Notes: generated from the sequence alone by a model not told the origin. Counted from the first letter of the stretch, positions 1-8,736 are shown. The stretch: 64,000 nt of DNA from Microbacterium festucae (GCF_025421715.1 NZ_JAOEFC010000003.1:1-64000), one strand, 5' to 3'. A program made the numbers and translations.

Positions 1-76
<76 letters not shown>

Positions 77-93
77 ACGGGCGGGGGTGCGGC

Positions 94-1014
94 TCAGTAC
101 CAGCCGGTGGACTGCGAGTGGCTCCACGCGCCGCAGGGGGTGCCGTAGCGGCCGGCGATGTAGCCCAGGCCCCAGGTGATCTGCGTGGCCGGGTTGGTCT
201 CCCAGTCGGAGCCGGCGGTGGCCATCTTGCTGCCCGGGAGGGCCTGCGGGATGCCGTAGGCGCCCGAACCCTTGTTGTGGGCGGCCGGGTTCCAGCCCGA
301 CTCCTTCTGCCAGAGGCGGTCGAGGCACGAGAACTGGTCGGAGCCCCAGCCGTACTGGCTGGCGGCCAGCTCTGCGCCGATCGCGCGGGGGTCGCCCGCC
401 ATGATCGGGCGGGCCGGCGCCGACGAGGCGGCGGGGCGCGACGAGGTGCTGGCCGCCTGCGCGGACTCGGCGGCCTCGGCTGCGGCAGCTGCGGCGGCAG
501 CGGCCTCCTCGGCGGCCTTCTTCTCCTGCGCGGCGGTGAGGCGGCTGCGCAGGTCGGCGGTGGCGGCGACCACGGTGCCCATGTCGGCCATCGTCTGGTC
601 GGTGGGGTCGGCCATCAGCAGGTTCGCGTTGTCGGCGACGGCATCCAGGCGGGCGATGCCCTCGGCCAGGGCCGTGGTGTCGATGGTGGTGGCGCCCTCG
701 ACGGTCACGCCGGCGGCGGCGACCTCCTGCTGGGCGGCGCCAGCGTCGTCGAGCGCGGCCTGCGCCTGCGCGCGGGCGTCGGCGTCCTTGGCGGTGGTGA
801 GGGGGGCCTCGGCGTCGGCGGCATCGGCGGCGTCGGCCGAGAGGAAGGGGGCGAAGCTCGCCACGGGGGTGACCTGCGCGGCCCGCACCATGGTCGTCCC
901 GGCCGGCTCGGCGGCGTAGGCGACACCCACCCCGCCGATCATGCAGGCGCCGACGGCGACGGCGACGGCGGTGGACAACAGGGCGCGGCGGGCAGGGCGT
1001 GAGGAAGCGGGCAT
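94..1014 (-). CDS. Secreted transglycosylase-like (SLT-type) protein
   Basis: 306 aa. I chose the ATG at 1014 because it gives a proper signal peptide: basic residues 5-10, a hydrophobic core and an AYA-A cleavage site near residue 34. The open frame continues upstream for another 105 codons, but that part is basic, has no signal sequence and is probably leader. The middle (about 50-205) is Ala/Glu/Asp-rich, likely coiled coil or flexible wall spanner, with a poly-Ala run. The last ~95 residues form a compact lysozyme-fold domain with a candidate catalytic Glu238 (KESGWN), AYGIPQ and WGLGYIAGRYG. A Cys pair (FSCLD and TPCGA) probably forms a disulfide. Such proteins act on peptidoglycan outside the membrane; activity is inferred. 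The gene diverges from the PTS gene. Confidence 0.8.
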   Translation of the reverse strand: MPASSRPARRALLSTAVAVAVGACMIGGVGVAYAAEPAGTTMVRAAQVTPVASFAPFLSADAADAADAEAPLTTAKDADARAQAQAALDDAGAAQQEVAAAGVTVEGATTIDTTALAEGIARLDAVADNANLLMADPTDQTMADMGTVVAATADLRSRLTAAQEKKAAEEAAAAAAAAAEAAESAQAASTSSRPAASSAPARPIMAGDPRAIGAELAASQYGWGSDQFSCLDRLWQKESGWNPAAHNKGSGAYGIPQALPGSKMATAGSDWETNPATQITWGLGYIAGRYGTPCGAWSHSQSTGWY

Positions 1015-1329
1015 GACGTCTTTCGGGTCAGCGGAGCCGGCGGAAATGCACCGGCGCGTGCCCTCGGGTCGGACACAAGTTGCCGAGTCTGTCGGGCGGT
1101 TCTGGACGAAACCTCCGCTCTTCCTGGACGCCCGGTGTGAACGGCCGGTCGGAAAAGTCCTGATCCGGGGCTTGTCGGCCCCCGCGCGACGGGGCCCGGA
1201 TGCCAGTGAGGGAGCGGGATCGGGGCCGATCCGGCGCGCCGGCGGCCGCCGAAGATGGACTACATTCGATCCGGTTGTAAAAACACGGCGTCGCGTTCGG
1301 AGATTCTCCGGAACCGGCGCCATACTCAT

Positions 1330-1382
1330 GTGGTCAGGCCATAAGTCCGACCACCTTACGCCGCCGGATCGCTCGGTATAGA
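1330..1382 (+). promoter_or_regulatory. Candidate GntR-type operator and promoter for the PTS gene
   Basis: The 417-bp divergent gap 1015-1431 holds an inverted repeat, GTGGTC (1330-1335) and GACCAC (1349-1354). The half-site resembles those of GntR/DasR-family sugar regulators (TGGTC...GACCA), although the 13-nt spacing is longer than in a classical dre site. A TATAGA-like -10 lies at 1377-1382, 49 bases before the PTS start; no good -35 is visible. The rest of the gap shows no open gene. Operator identity is inference. Confidence 0.3.
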
Positions 1383-1431
1383 GTCGCGATCACAGGCGAT
1401 ACCCAGACAAGGGAGCACAGGGAGCACAGCG

Positions 1432-3522
1432 ATGGCATCCAATACCGCATCTGAGATCCTCGACGCCGTCGGCGGCGCCGAGAACGTCGTCAGCCTCACG
1501 CACTGCGCGACGCGCCTGAGGTTCCAGCTCGCCGATGGCGAGAAGGCCGACAAGGCCACCGTGGAGAAGATCCCCGGTGTCATGGGCGCCGTGCCGCAGG
1601 CGGGTGACCGCTTCCAGGTGGTCATCGGCGGCGCCGTGCAGAACGTCTACAACGAGATCAACGCGCTCCCGGCCATGGCCGGCGGCGGTGCCGCCTCGGC
1701 GGAGTCGATCGACGACATCAAGAAGCGCGAGCGCGAGAAGGGCGTGCGCGGCAAGGTCGCGTGGATCGACTCGCTCTTCGAGTACCTCTCCGACTCGTTC
1801 CGCCCGATCCTGGGCGCGCTGCTGGGCGCCTCGCTGTTCATCACCTTCATGGCGCTGATGGCCACGCTCGGGGTCATCCCGGCCTGGAACGCGCCCGGCG
1901 TGACCCTCGACCCGTCGTGGGCGTTCGTCAACCTGATGTGGCAGTGCGTGTTCGTCTTCCTGCCGCTGATGGTCGCCTACAACGCCTCCGCCAAGATCGG
2001 CGCCGACCCGTGGGTCGGCTTCGCGATCATGGCCGTGCTGATGCTGCCCGGCTTCACCGGGCTGGGCGCGGGCGTCGAGAAGACGGCCCTGTTCGGCTTC
2101 GAGCAGGCGCAGGTCGCGATCGTCACCGTGTGGGGTCTGCCCATGCCGATCGCCGACTACTCGTCGCAGGTGTTCCCGCCGCTGCTGATGGCGGCCGTGC
2201 TGGGCCTGGTCTACAAGGGCCTGAAGAAGATCATCCCCGCCAACCTGCAGCTGATCTTCGTGCCGTTCCTGGCGATGCTCGTCATGATCCCGCTCACCGC
2301 GTTCCTCATCGGCCCGATCGGCGTCTACGTCGGTGCCGGTCTCGCCAGCGCCCTGGCCGCGATCAACAGCTTCTCACCGTTCATCTTCGCGATCGTCATC
2401 CCGCTGGCCTACCCCTTCATGGTGCCGCTGGGTCTGCACTGGCCGATCAACGCGATCATGCTCCTCAACATCCAGACCCTCGGCTACGACTTCATCCAAG
2501 GCCCCATGGGTGCGTGGAACTTCGCCTGCTTCGGTGCCACCGCCGGTGTGCTCTTCCTCGCCTGGCGCGAGAAGGACAAGGACATGAAGCAGACCGCGAC
2601 GGGTGCGCTCGCGGCGGGTCTGCTCGGCGGTATCTCCGAGCCCTCGCTCTACGGCATCCACCTGCGGTTCAAGCGGATCTACCCGCGGATGCTGGTGGGC
2701 TGCCTCACCGGTGGTCTCATCATCGGCTTCGGCAGCCTCATCCTGGGCCTGCCCAACGGCATCACGACCAATGCGTTCGTGTTCACGTCGCTGCTGACCA
2801 TCCCCGCCTTCGACCCGATCGGCCTCTACACGATCGCCGTGCTGGCCGCCTTCGCCGTCGCGATGTTCCTCGTGATCATCTCGGGCTACAAGGACAAGGA
2901 GCCTGCGGGCGAGGCGGCCGTGGCCGCCGCGACCGCCGGTGACACCGTCGTCGGCGCGAACGCCGCCACCCCTGCCTCGGTGTCCACCGTGGCCGGTGGC
3001 GCGGCCGTGGCCGGTGCCGCGACGGCGACCGCGGTCGCCGAGCGCACCGATGCCGTGGGCGAGCTCGTGCAGATCGCGTCGCCGCTGGACGGCACCGTCG
3101 TCGCGCTCGACCAGGTTCCCGACCCCGTCTTCGCCGGCGGCGTGATGGGCCCGGGCGTCGCGATCGAGCCGACCGGCGACACCGTCTACGCACCCGGCAA
3201 GGGTGTGGTGGTGGCCGCGCAGCCCACCGGACACGCGTTCGGCCTGCAGCTGGACAACGGCGCCGAGATCCTCATCCACGTGGGCATCGACACCGTCAAC
3301 CTGAAGGGCGAGGGCTTCGACGTCAAGGTCAAGAACGGCGACCAGGTCGACGTCGGCACCCCGCTGGTCACCTTCGACCGCGCCGTGATCGAGAAGGCGG
3401 GCTACCCGCTGATCACCCCGGTCATCGTGCTCAACGGCGACTCGTTCGACACCGTCGACCCGGTGGCGCTCGGCCCCGTCACCAGCGGCAGCCCGCTTCT
3501 GGACATCCAGAAGAAGGCCTGA
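1432..3522 (+). CDS. PTS EIIBCA sugar permease, beta-glucoside/trehalose/sucrose type
   Basis: 696 aa in the order EIIB-EIIC-EIIA. EIIB (about 1-85) carries the phospho-Cys C25 in THCATRLRF. A charged linker precedes the EIIC membrane domain (about 110-500) with the GISEPSLYGI motif typical of the Glc-superfamily beta-glucoside/sucrose/trehalose branch. An Ala-rich linker (about 510-545) leads to a Crr-like EIIA with phospho-His H616 in ILIHVGIDTV. The protein imports and phosphorylates a sugar using phosphate relayed from HPr. The B-C-A order is that of BglF-like enzymes; the substrate cannot be read from sequence. A GGGAGCA ribosome site precedes the ATG. No sugar hydrolase lies beside it, so the partner enzyme is elsewhere. 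It ends at a strong hairpin. Confidence 0.88.
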   Translation: MASNTASEILDAVGGAENVVSLTHCATRLRFQLADGEKADKATVEKIPGVMGAVPQAGDRFQVVIGGAVQNVYNEINALPAMAGGGAASAESIDDIKKREREKGVRGKVAWIDSLFEYLSDSFRPILGALLGASLFITFMALMATLGVIPAWNAPGVTLDPSWAFVNLMWQCVFVFLPLMVAYNASAKIGADPWVGFAIMAVLMLPGFTGLGAGVEKTALFGFEQAQVAIVTVWGLPMPIADYSSQVFPPLLMAAVLGLVYKGLKKIIPANLQLIFVPFLAMLVMIPLTAFLIGPIGVYVGAGLASALAAINSFSPFIFAIVIPLAYPFMVPLGLHWPINAIMLLNIQTLGYDFIQGPMGAWNFACFGATAGVLFLAWREKDKDMKQTATGALAAGLLGGISEPSLYGIHLRFKRIYPRMLVGCLTGGLIIGFGSLILGLPNGITTNAFVFTSLLTIPAFDPIGLYTIAVLAAFAVAMFLVIISGYKDKEPAGEAAVAAATAGDTVVGANAATPASVSTVAGGAAVAGAATATAVAERTDAVGELVQIASPLDGTVVALDQVPDPVFAGGVMGPGVAIEPTGDTVYAPGKGVVVAAQPTGHAFGLQLDNGAEILIHVGIDTVNLKGEGFDVKVKNGDQVDVGTPLVTFDRAVIEKAGYPLITPVIVLNGDSFDTVDPVALGPVTSGSPLLDIQKKA

Positions 3523-3536
3523 CCTCCGCAGCGTCC

Positions 3537-3601
3537 GACCCCCGTCGCCGCGCCCGCGTCGGTTCCTCCGGGAACCGGTCGCCGGGCCGGCGGCGGGGGT
3601 C
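3537..3601 (+). terminator. Terminator after the PTS gene
   Basis: A 14-nt arm at 3537-3550 pairs with 3588-3601 with one mismatch. An inner hairpin (GGTTCC/GGAACC) fills the loop and a short T-rich tail (TTCGCTGTT) follows. It lies 15 bases after the PTS stop and could serve both strands, since coaBC ends at 3683 on the other strand. Confidence 0.65.
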
Positions 3602-3682
3602 TTCGCTGTTCCGGGGCGTGGGGTGCGGGCGCGTGGTGTGTGCGCGTGGGCGCGTGTGGTGCGGGTGGGAGGCGTCGCGGGG

Positions 3683-4888
3683 TCAGCCGCGGGCGGCGAT
3701 GATGGCGCTCCACAGCGCGTCGGCGACGGCGCGCTTGCTGCCGGCGGCGTCGACGGCGACGGCGCCCTGGGCGTCGAGCAGCAGCACGCGGTTGTCGTCG
3801 GCCTCGAACCCGGCATCCCACGCCACGCGGTTCACCGCGAGGAAGTCGACGCCCTTGCGGCGGAGCTTGCGCTCGCCGCGCTCCCGCAGCTCGGCCTCGT
3901 CGGCCGCGGTCTCGGCCGCGAAGCCGATGACGGTCTGCCCGGCTCGGCGGCCGGCCACGAGCCCCGCGAGCACGTCGGGGTTCTCGACCAGGTCGAGGGC
4001 GGCCAGTCCCTCCTCCTTGCGCAGCTTCTCGTGCGAGAGCGCCGCCGCCCGGAAGTCGGCGACCGCGGCCACCATCGCCACGATGTCGGCGGTCGCCGCC
4101 GCGGCGGTCATCGCCGCGCCCAGCTCGGCGGCGGTCGAGACGCGCGTGAGGGTGATGCGCGGATGCCGCTGCGCCGCGCTCAGCACGCCCTCGTCGACGT
4201 GCGCGGCCACCAGGTGCACCTCGGCGCCGCGCTCGGCGGCGGCCACGGCCAGCGCCGCGCCCTGCCGGCCGCTGGAGCGGTTGCCGAGGAAGCGCACCGG
4301 GTCGATCGGCTCGCGGGTGCCGCCGGTGGAGACGGCCACCCGCAGCCCCGACAGATCGCCCCCGGCCGAGGTGACCGCCAGCGCGGCCGTCGCGAGATCG
4401 TCGGGCTCGACCATGCGGCCCGGGCCGCTGTCGCCGCCGGTGAGCGCGCCGTCGGCGGGGCCGACCACGTGCACCCCGCGGGCACGGAGCGTGGCGATGT
4501 TGGCCTGCGTGGCGGCGTGCTCCCACATCGCGGTGTGCATGGCCGGGGCCACCACCACTGGCGCGGTCGTGGCCAGGAGGGTCACCCCCAGCAGGTTGTC
4601 GGCGATGCCGGCGGCCATCTTGGCCAGGGTGTTGGCGGTGGCGGGGGCCACGATCACCAGCTCGGCGCGGGTGCCGAGGGCCACGTGGCGCACCTCGGCG
4701 ACGTCGTCGTGCACCGAAGTCGTGACAGGATTGCGGCTGACCGCTTCCCAGGTGGCGGTCCCCACGAACCGCAGCGCGTCGCCGGTGGGAACAACGTGCA
4801 CCTCGTGCCCGTTCGTCACCAGAGTGCGGACGAGCTGGACCGTCTTGTACGCGGCGATGCCGCCCGTGACACCGATGACGACGAACAT
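3683..4888 (-). CDS. coaBC: CoaBC: phosphopantothenoylcysteine decarboxylase / phosphopantothenate-cysteine ligase
   Basis: 401 aa, normal length for Dfp/CoaBC, two consecutive steps of coenzyme A synthesis. The start at 4888 follows GGAGGA and gives the canonical N-terminus MFVVIGVTGGIAAYK. The flavin-dependent decarboxylase half (about 1-185) has the active-site His (VRHVALG), APATANTLAKMAAG and PAMHTAMW, where E. coli has PAMN; a His there is, as I recall, common in actinobacteria. By my alignment the E. coli Cys158 (ACGDIGPGRM) is Gly here (TGGDSGPGRM). The CTP-dependent ligase half has STGGTREPIDPVR, GNRSSGRQG (the conserved Asn) and AVADFRAA. It diverges from the NRDE gene with only 36 bp between starts. 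Confidence 0.95.
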   Translation of the reverse strand: MFVVIGVTGGIAAYKTVQLVRTLVTNGHEVHVVPTGDALRFVGTATWEAVSRNPVTTSVHDDVAEVRHVALGTRAELVIVAPATANTLAKMAAGIADNLLGVTLLATTAPVVVAPAMHTAMWEHAATQANIATLRARGVHVVGPADGALTGGDSGPGRMVEPDDLATAALAVTSAGGDLSGLRVAVSTGGTREPIDPVRFLGNRSSGRQGAALAVAAAERGAEVHLVAAHVDEGVLSAAQRHPRITLTRVSTAAELGAAMTAAAATADIVAMVAAVADFRAAALSHEKLRKEEGLAALDLVENPDVLAGLVAGRRAGQTVIGFAAETAADEAELRERGERKLRRKGVDFLAVNRVAWDAGFEADDNRVLLLDAQGAVAVDAAGSKRAVADALWSAIIAARG

Positions 4889-4924
4889 GCTCCGATCCTC
4901 CCACGCGAGCAGGAAGGCCCACCC

Positions 4925-5629
4925 ATGTGCACCGTGATCGTCCACGTCCCCGAGATCGCCGGGCGCCCCGTGCGCCTGCTCGCGGTGCGCGACGAAGACC
5001 CCGGCCGGGCGTGGGACCCGCTCGGCGAGGCGTGGCCGGCCGAGCATCCCGGCATCGTCGGGGTGCGCGACCGCCGCGCCGGGGGCGCCTGGCTGGCCGC
5101 CGACCGGGCCGCGGGCCGCGTCGCGGTGATCCTCAACCGCGCCGATGTGCTCGGCGCCGAGCCGCTCGCCTCGCGCGGCCACATCGTGCTCGACGCCATC
5201 GCCGGCCGCCCGCCGGCCGGCATCCCGCGCACCCACGGGTTCAACCTCGTCGAGGCCGACGCCGGCGGCGCCCGCGTGACCATGTGGGACGGCGCCGCGG
5301 TGCGCACGGTGGGCCTGGCCCCCGGCATCCACATGATCGCCCACGACGACGTCGACGACCCGACCACTGCGCGCATCATCGCGTGGCGGGCGGCGTTCCC
5401 CGAGCCCGGCGAGGGCGACCGGTGGTGGGAGCCGTGGCTCGACACCCTCGAGCGCACGAGCGAGGTCGGACCGGTCGACGACCGCGCGATCGTGCGCGAC
5501 AACCGCCCGTTCGGCTACCCGACCCTGTCGCTGCTGGCCTGCGCGGCCTCGATCGACGCCGACGGCGCGCGCGTCGTCTACGGCGAGTTCGACGAGCCCG
5601 GAGCGTGGAATCGCCTCACGCTGACGTGA
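4925..5629 (+). CDS. TANGO2/NRDE family protein
   Basis: 234 aa. The N-terminus MCTVIVHVPE with Cys2, then LLAVRDED and GGAWLAADRAAGRVAVILNR, matches the NRDE (TANGO2) family. The name-giving Asn-Arg-Asp-Glu motif reads Val-Arg-Asp-Glu here. Family members are soluble, with an Ntn-hydrolase-like fold suggested by the invariant Cys2; bacterial substrates are unknown. The ATG at 4925 follows an AGGAAGG ribosome site and keeps the Cys at position 2, which supports this start. The larger open frame extending upstream is only the shadow of coaBC. The gene is divergent from coaBC and may share its promoter region. Confidence 0.8.
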   Translation: MCTVIVHVPEIAGRPVRLLAVRDEDPGRAWDPLGEAWPAEHPGIVGVRDRRAGGAWLAADRAAGRVAVILNRADVLGAEPLASRGHIVLDAIAGRPPAGIPRTHGFNLVEADAGGARVTMWDGAAVRTVGLAPGIHMIAHDDVDDPTTARIIAWRAAFPEPGEGDRWWEPWLDTLERTSEVGPVDDRAIVRDNRPFGYPTLSLLACAASIDADGARVVYGEFDEPGAWNRLTLT

Positions 5630-5704
5630 CGCGGCGGCGCGCATGAGGCGGCGCGGCGGGAGTGGAGTGCCGCGGTGTCGGGGCCCGCTGCTAGCGTCGC
5701 CGAC

Positions 5705-6337
5705 ATGAGCGATGCCGAGCCGACGGTCGTCTTCTTCGCCGATGCGGCGCAGTTCCGCGCGTGGCTGGAGGAGCACCACGACTCCGAGGTCGAGCTGTGG
5801 ATGGGGCTCTACCGCAAGGGCGACCCGCGCCGCGGCATCACGTGGGAGGAAGCGGTCGTCGAGGCGCTCTGCTTCGGCTGGATCGACTCCACGAGCTACC
5901 GCATCGACGACGCGGCCCGCCGCCAGCGGTGGACGCCGCGCAAGGCGCGCTCGATGTGGAGCGCGGTCAACATCGCCCACGTCGAGCGGCTGATCGCCGA
6001 GGGGCGCATGCGGCCGGCGGGGCTCGCCGCCTACGAGCGGCGCGATCCGGGTGTGGCCGGGTACTCCTATGAGACCCAGCGCGAACTGGGCGACGACCAG
6101 CTCGCCGCCCTCGCGGCCGTGCCCGCGGCGCAGGCGTTCTGGGATGCCGCCACCCCGTCGTACCGTCGCACCGCGGGGCACTGGGTGCAGTCCGCCAAGC
6201 GCGAGCAGACCCGCGTCGACCGCCTCGCCACGCTCATCGCCGACTGCGCCGCCGGCCGCCTCATCCCCCCGCAGCGCTACGGCACCCCGCCGACCTGGGT
6301 CACCCGCGCCGCCGCCGCTGCCGCCGCGAGCGGCTGA
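5705..6337 (+). CDS. YdeI/OmpD-associated family protein
   Basis: 210 aa. Family features are FFADAAQFRAWLEEHH, the ELWMGLYRKG strand, ALCFGWIDSTSYRID and RRQRWTPRKARSMWSAVN, followed by a helical C-terminal half (HWVQSAKREQTRVDRLATLI). These small proteins are sometimes named bacteriocin-protection or YdeI-like; the molecular function is not established. I chose ATG 5705 because TAGCGT (5692-5697) sits seven bases before it, the arrangement of a leaderless actinobacterial promoter, and because the translated family similarity starts here. An upstream GTG at 5675 is possible but weaker. Short 33-bp repeats follow the gene. Confidence 0.75.
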   Translation: MSDAEPTVVFFADAAQFRAWLEEHHDSEVELWMGLYRKGDPRRGITWEEAVVEALCFGWIDSTSYRIDDAARRQRWTPRKARSMWSAVNIAHVERLIAEGRMRPAGLAAYERRDPGVAGYSYETQRELGDDQLAALAAVPAAQAFWDAATPSYRRTAGHWVQSAKREQTRVDRLATLIADCAAGRLIPPQRYGTPPTWVTRAAAAAAASG

Positions 6338-6350
6338 CCGGGCCCGTTCC

Positions 6351-6439
6351 GGCCCGCGCGCCGGCGCCGCGGCGAGCTGACTCGGCCCGCGCGCCGGCGC
6401 TGCGGCGAGCTGACTCGGCCCGCGCGCCGGCGCTGCGGC
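6351..6439. repeat. 33-bp tandem repeat, about 2.7 copies
   Basis: Copies begin at 6351, 6384 and 6417. Each starts GGCCCGCGCGCCGGCGC and continues with GCGGCGAGCTGACTC; the third is cut short near 6439. It lies in the non-coding gap between the YdeI-like gene and the fusion gene on the opposite strand, so it may act as a transcript-end structure. The remainder of the gap to 6549 shows nothing recognisable. Confidence 0.85.
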
Positions 6440-6549
6440 ATCCGCTCGCCGCACAAGTGCGGTGCCGCGAGCGCGACACGCGGGTGGATGCCGGTGGGTG
6501 CGCGGCGTGTCGGGCTGGCGGCACCGGCGTTGTGCGGGGGTGGGGCGTG

Positions 6550-8097
6550 TCAGGCGCGGCGGCGGAGGAGCAGCACGCCGTCGTCGAGATGGGCGGGGTT
6601 GCCGTCGGGGTCGACGGCGTCGCGGGGGCGCACCTCGGCGGCCTCGACCGTCCAGTCAGCCGGGTCGAGGGCGAGGAGCGCGAGCTCCTCGGAGGGCGTG
6701 CGCATCGGGGGCAGGTGCGCGGGGAGCTCGCGCGCCCACGGCGGGGGAGCGGCGTGCGAGACGGCGAGCATCCGCCCGCCGGGGGCGACGCGGGCGGCCG
6801 CCGCGCGGAGGATGCCGATCCGCGGGAAGTCGGTCTCCCAGGAGTGCAGGAAGCTCGACACGACGAGGTCGAAGCTGCCCGCGGGCAGGTCGGCGTCGGC
6901 GTCGGCTGCGACGAAGTCGATGTGCAGGCCCCGGTCGGAGGCAGCCGCGCGGGCGCGCGCGATGGCGGTGGCCGACACGTCGACGGCGGTAACCGTCCAG
7001 CCGTGCTCGGCCATCCACACGGCATCCGCGCCCTCGCCGCACCCGATCTCGAGCACCGATCCGGCAGCGAGCTCGGCGACCACGGCGGCCGTCGTGGCGT
7101 TGACCCGGCCCGACCAGAACCGGGTGTTCTCGGCGTAGCGCTCCTCCCAGTGCGCGTTGCGCTCGGCGCGGCGGGCGGCGACGGCGCGCGCGGCATCGTC
7201 GGCGACGAGCGCGGCGTTCGCGCCCGCCCCGGCCATCGAGCCCGACCCCATCGCCAGCGGCACGTTGCCGAACGGCGCGACGAGGTTGCCCGCCGCCCAC
7301 ACCCGCGGGTGGCTGGTGGCTCCGGCGGGGTCGATGACCAGCGGGGCGCCGGGCTGGTCGCTGCGGGCGAGGCCCAGGGCGGCCGCGAAGTCGAGCGGCA
7401 GGCGCGGGGTGGGCGCGGTGAACAGCGCGTCGAGCTCGTGGCGCTCGCCGTCGGCGGTGACGAGGGCGGTCAGCGTGTCGCCGTCGACCTCGACGCGTGC
7501 GGCCGGGCTCGAGACGATGCGGATGCCGCGGGCGACGAGCCGCGCGCGCACCGCGTCGTCGAGGGGCTCGGCCGCCGCGGTGAACGCGGTCACCTCGTCG
7601 CTCCACTGCCGCACGAGTTCGATCTGGTGGATGCCGGCGGGCGAGGTGGCCAGCACGCCCAGGCGCCGGCCGGCGACCTCGTAGCCGTGGCAGTAGGGGC
7701 AGTGCAGCACATCGCGGCCCCAGCGCTCTGCCAGGCCGGGGAGCGCCGGCAGGCCGTCGACGGCCCCCGCCGCGAGCACGACCGCCCGGGCGGCGTCGAC
7801 CGTGCCGTCGGCCCGGGTGAGGCGCAGCCGGTCGCCGAGGTCGTCGATTCTCGTCACGAGCCCGGTCTCGATCTCCACGCCGTAGTCCGCGGCCTCGGCG
7901 CGTCCGCGGGCCAGGAGCTCGGCGGGGTCGACGCCGTCGTGCCCCAGCACGCCGTGCATGTGCGACGCGAAGCGGTTGCGCGGCGCGCCCCCGTCGATCA
8001 CGAGCGTGCGGCGACGCGCGCGCCCCAGCATCTGTGCGGCCGAGAGGCCCGCGGCTCCGCCGCCCACGACGACGGCATCCCATTCACGTTCTTCCAT
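6550..8097 (-). CDS. Fused FAD/thioredoxin-reductase-like oxidoreductase and SAM methyltransferase
   Basis: 515 aa, two domains in one frame. Residues 1-305 are thioredoxin-reductase-like: FAD-binding GGGAAGLSAA (12-21), a redox pair CPYC (C133/C136) and the C-terminal FAD contact VWAAGN. The central NAD(P) site is weak (GVLATSPAG), so reductant use is uncertain. Residues 310-515 are a class I methyltransferase with motif I VLEIGCGEGA (349-358), TAVDVS and a post-I acidic strand. Close single-domain relatives of the first half reduce small disulfides or act on thiols. The fusion suggests oxidation or reduction coupled to methylation of one small molecule, which is inference. It is divergent from an XRE-cupin regulator across a palindromic operator. 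Confidence 0.88.
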   Translation of the reverse strand: MEEREWDAVVVGGGAAGLSAAQMLGRARRRTLVIDGGAPRNRFASHMHGVLGHDGVDPAELLARGRAEAADYGVEIETGLVTRIDDLGDRLRLTRADGTVDAARAVVLAAGAVDGLPALPGLAERWGRDVLHCPYCHGYEVAGRRLGVLATSPAGIHQIELVRQWSDEVTAFTAAAEPLDDAVRARLVARGIRIVSSPAARVEVDGDTLTALVTADGERHELDALFTAPTPRLPLDFAAALGLARSDQPGAPLVIDPAGATSHPRVWAAGNLVAPFGNVPLAMGSGSMAGAGANAALVADDAARAVAARRAERNAHWEERYAENTRFWSGRVNATTAAVVAELAAGSVLEIGCGEGADAVWMAEHGWTVTAVDVSATAIARARAAASDRGLHIDFVAADADADLPAGSFDLVVSSFLHSWETDFPRIGILRAAAARVAPGGRMLAVSHAAPPPWARELPAHLPPMRTPSEELALLALDPADWTVEAAEVRPRDAVDPDGNPAHLDDGVLLLRRRA

Positions 8098-8127
8098 GCC
8101 TCACAGCATCCGATCGTGTGGCGACTC

Positions 8128-8155
8128 TTGCAAGCAGACTTGCAATAATGGCAAG
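8128..8155. promoter_or_regulatory. Palindromic operator between fusion gene and XRE-cupin regulator
   Basis: A perfect inverted repeat TTGCAAG (8128-8134), CAGA spacer, CTTGCAA (8139-8145), with a third half-site-like GGCAAGC at 8150-8155. It occupies the centre of the 66-bp divergent gap, and an AATAAT-like -10 for the regulator overlaps its right arm. Being the only strong dyad between regulator and target, it is the likely binding site of the adjacent XRE protein. That assignment is inference. Confidence 0.6.
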
Positions 8156-8163
8156 CTGTCGTC

Positions 8164-8706
8164 ATGGCGGGCGTGGATCAGGTGGGGGCGCGGCTGCGCG
8201 CCGCCCGGCAGGCGAAGGGCTGGACGCTCGATGACCTCGCGGCGCGCGCGTCGATGTCGGCGAGCACGCTGTCGCGGCTGGAATCGGGCAAGCGGCAGGC
8301 CAACCTCGAGCTTCTCGTGCCGCTGACCCGGATGCTCGGCATCCGCATCGACGACCTCGTCGCGGAGCCGGCCGATCCCCGGGTGCGGCGCCCGTCGACC
8401 ACGCGTCACGGCTACGTCGTGGCCCCGCTCACCCGCGAGGACTCGCCGGTGCAGACCTACAAGGTGACCTTCCCGCCGCTCGCCGAGGCCCCCACGCTGC
8501 GCGTGCACGAGGGGTTCGAGTGGTTCTACGTGCTCAGCGGGCGCGTGCGCCTGGTGCTGGGCGAGAGCGAGCTCGTGCTCGAGCGCGGCGAGGCCGCCGA
8601 GTTCGACACCCGCACCCCGCACTCCATCAGCGCCCTCGGCGACGCGCCGGCCGAGGTCGTGAGCATCTTCAGCCCCGACGGCCACCGCCTCCACACCCGC
8701 ACCTGA
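8164..8706 (+). CDS. XRE-family regulator with cupin sensor domain
   Basis: 180 aa. Residues 5-65 form a lambda-repressor-like HTH (GARLRAARQAKGWTLDDLA, SASTLSRLESGKRQ). Residues 100-178 form a cupin barrel (HEGFEWFYVLSGRVRLVLGE, DTRTPHSI) that in this family binds a small ligand or metal. Such HTH-cupin proteins usually control an adjacent catabolic or detoxification gene, here most likely the divergent oxidoreductase-methyltransferase fusion. The ATG at 8164 gives the normal family N-terminus. It ends before a large palindrome shared with convergent pgi. Confidence 0.88.
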   Translation: MAGVDQVGARLRAARQAKGWTLDDLAARASMSASTLSRLESGKRQANLELLVPLTRMLGIRIDDLVAEPADPRVRRPSTTRHGYVVAPLTREDSPVQTYKVTFPPLAEAPTLRVHEGFEWFYVLSGRVRLVLGESELVLERGEAAEFDTRTPHSISALGDAPAEVVSIFSPDGHRLHTRT

Positions 8707-8736
8707 CGGCCCCGGGCCCCCGGGCCCGGCCCCTGA

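Noticed and set aside
94..1329. Longer start (1329) for the transglycosylase-like protein
   Set aside because: The extra 105 residues are basic and lack a signal peptide; the ATG at 1014 gives a clean secretion signal.
1015..1431. c-di-AMP (ydaO) riboswitch in the leader of the transglycosylase-like gene
   Set aside because: Such genes often carry one in actinobacteria and the leader is long, but I could not find the conserved core. A covariance-model search would decide.
3618..8148. Several 400-900-residue frames antiparallel to real genes
   Set aside because: High GC keeps shadow frames open. They show no domain motifs, have abnormal composition and overlap well-identified genes completely.
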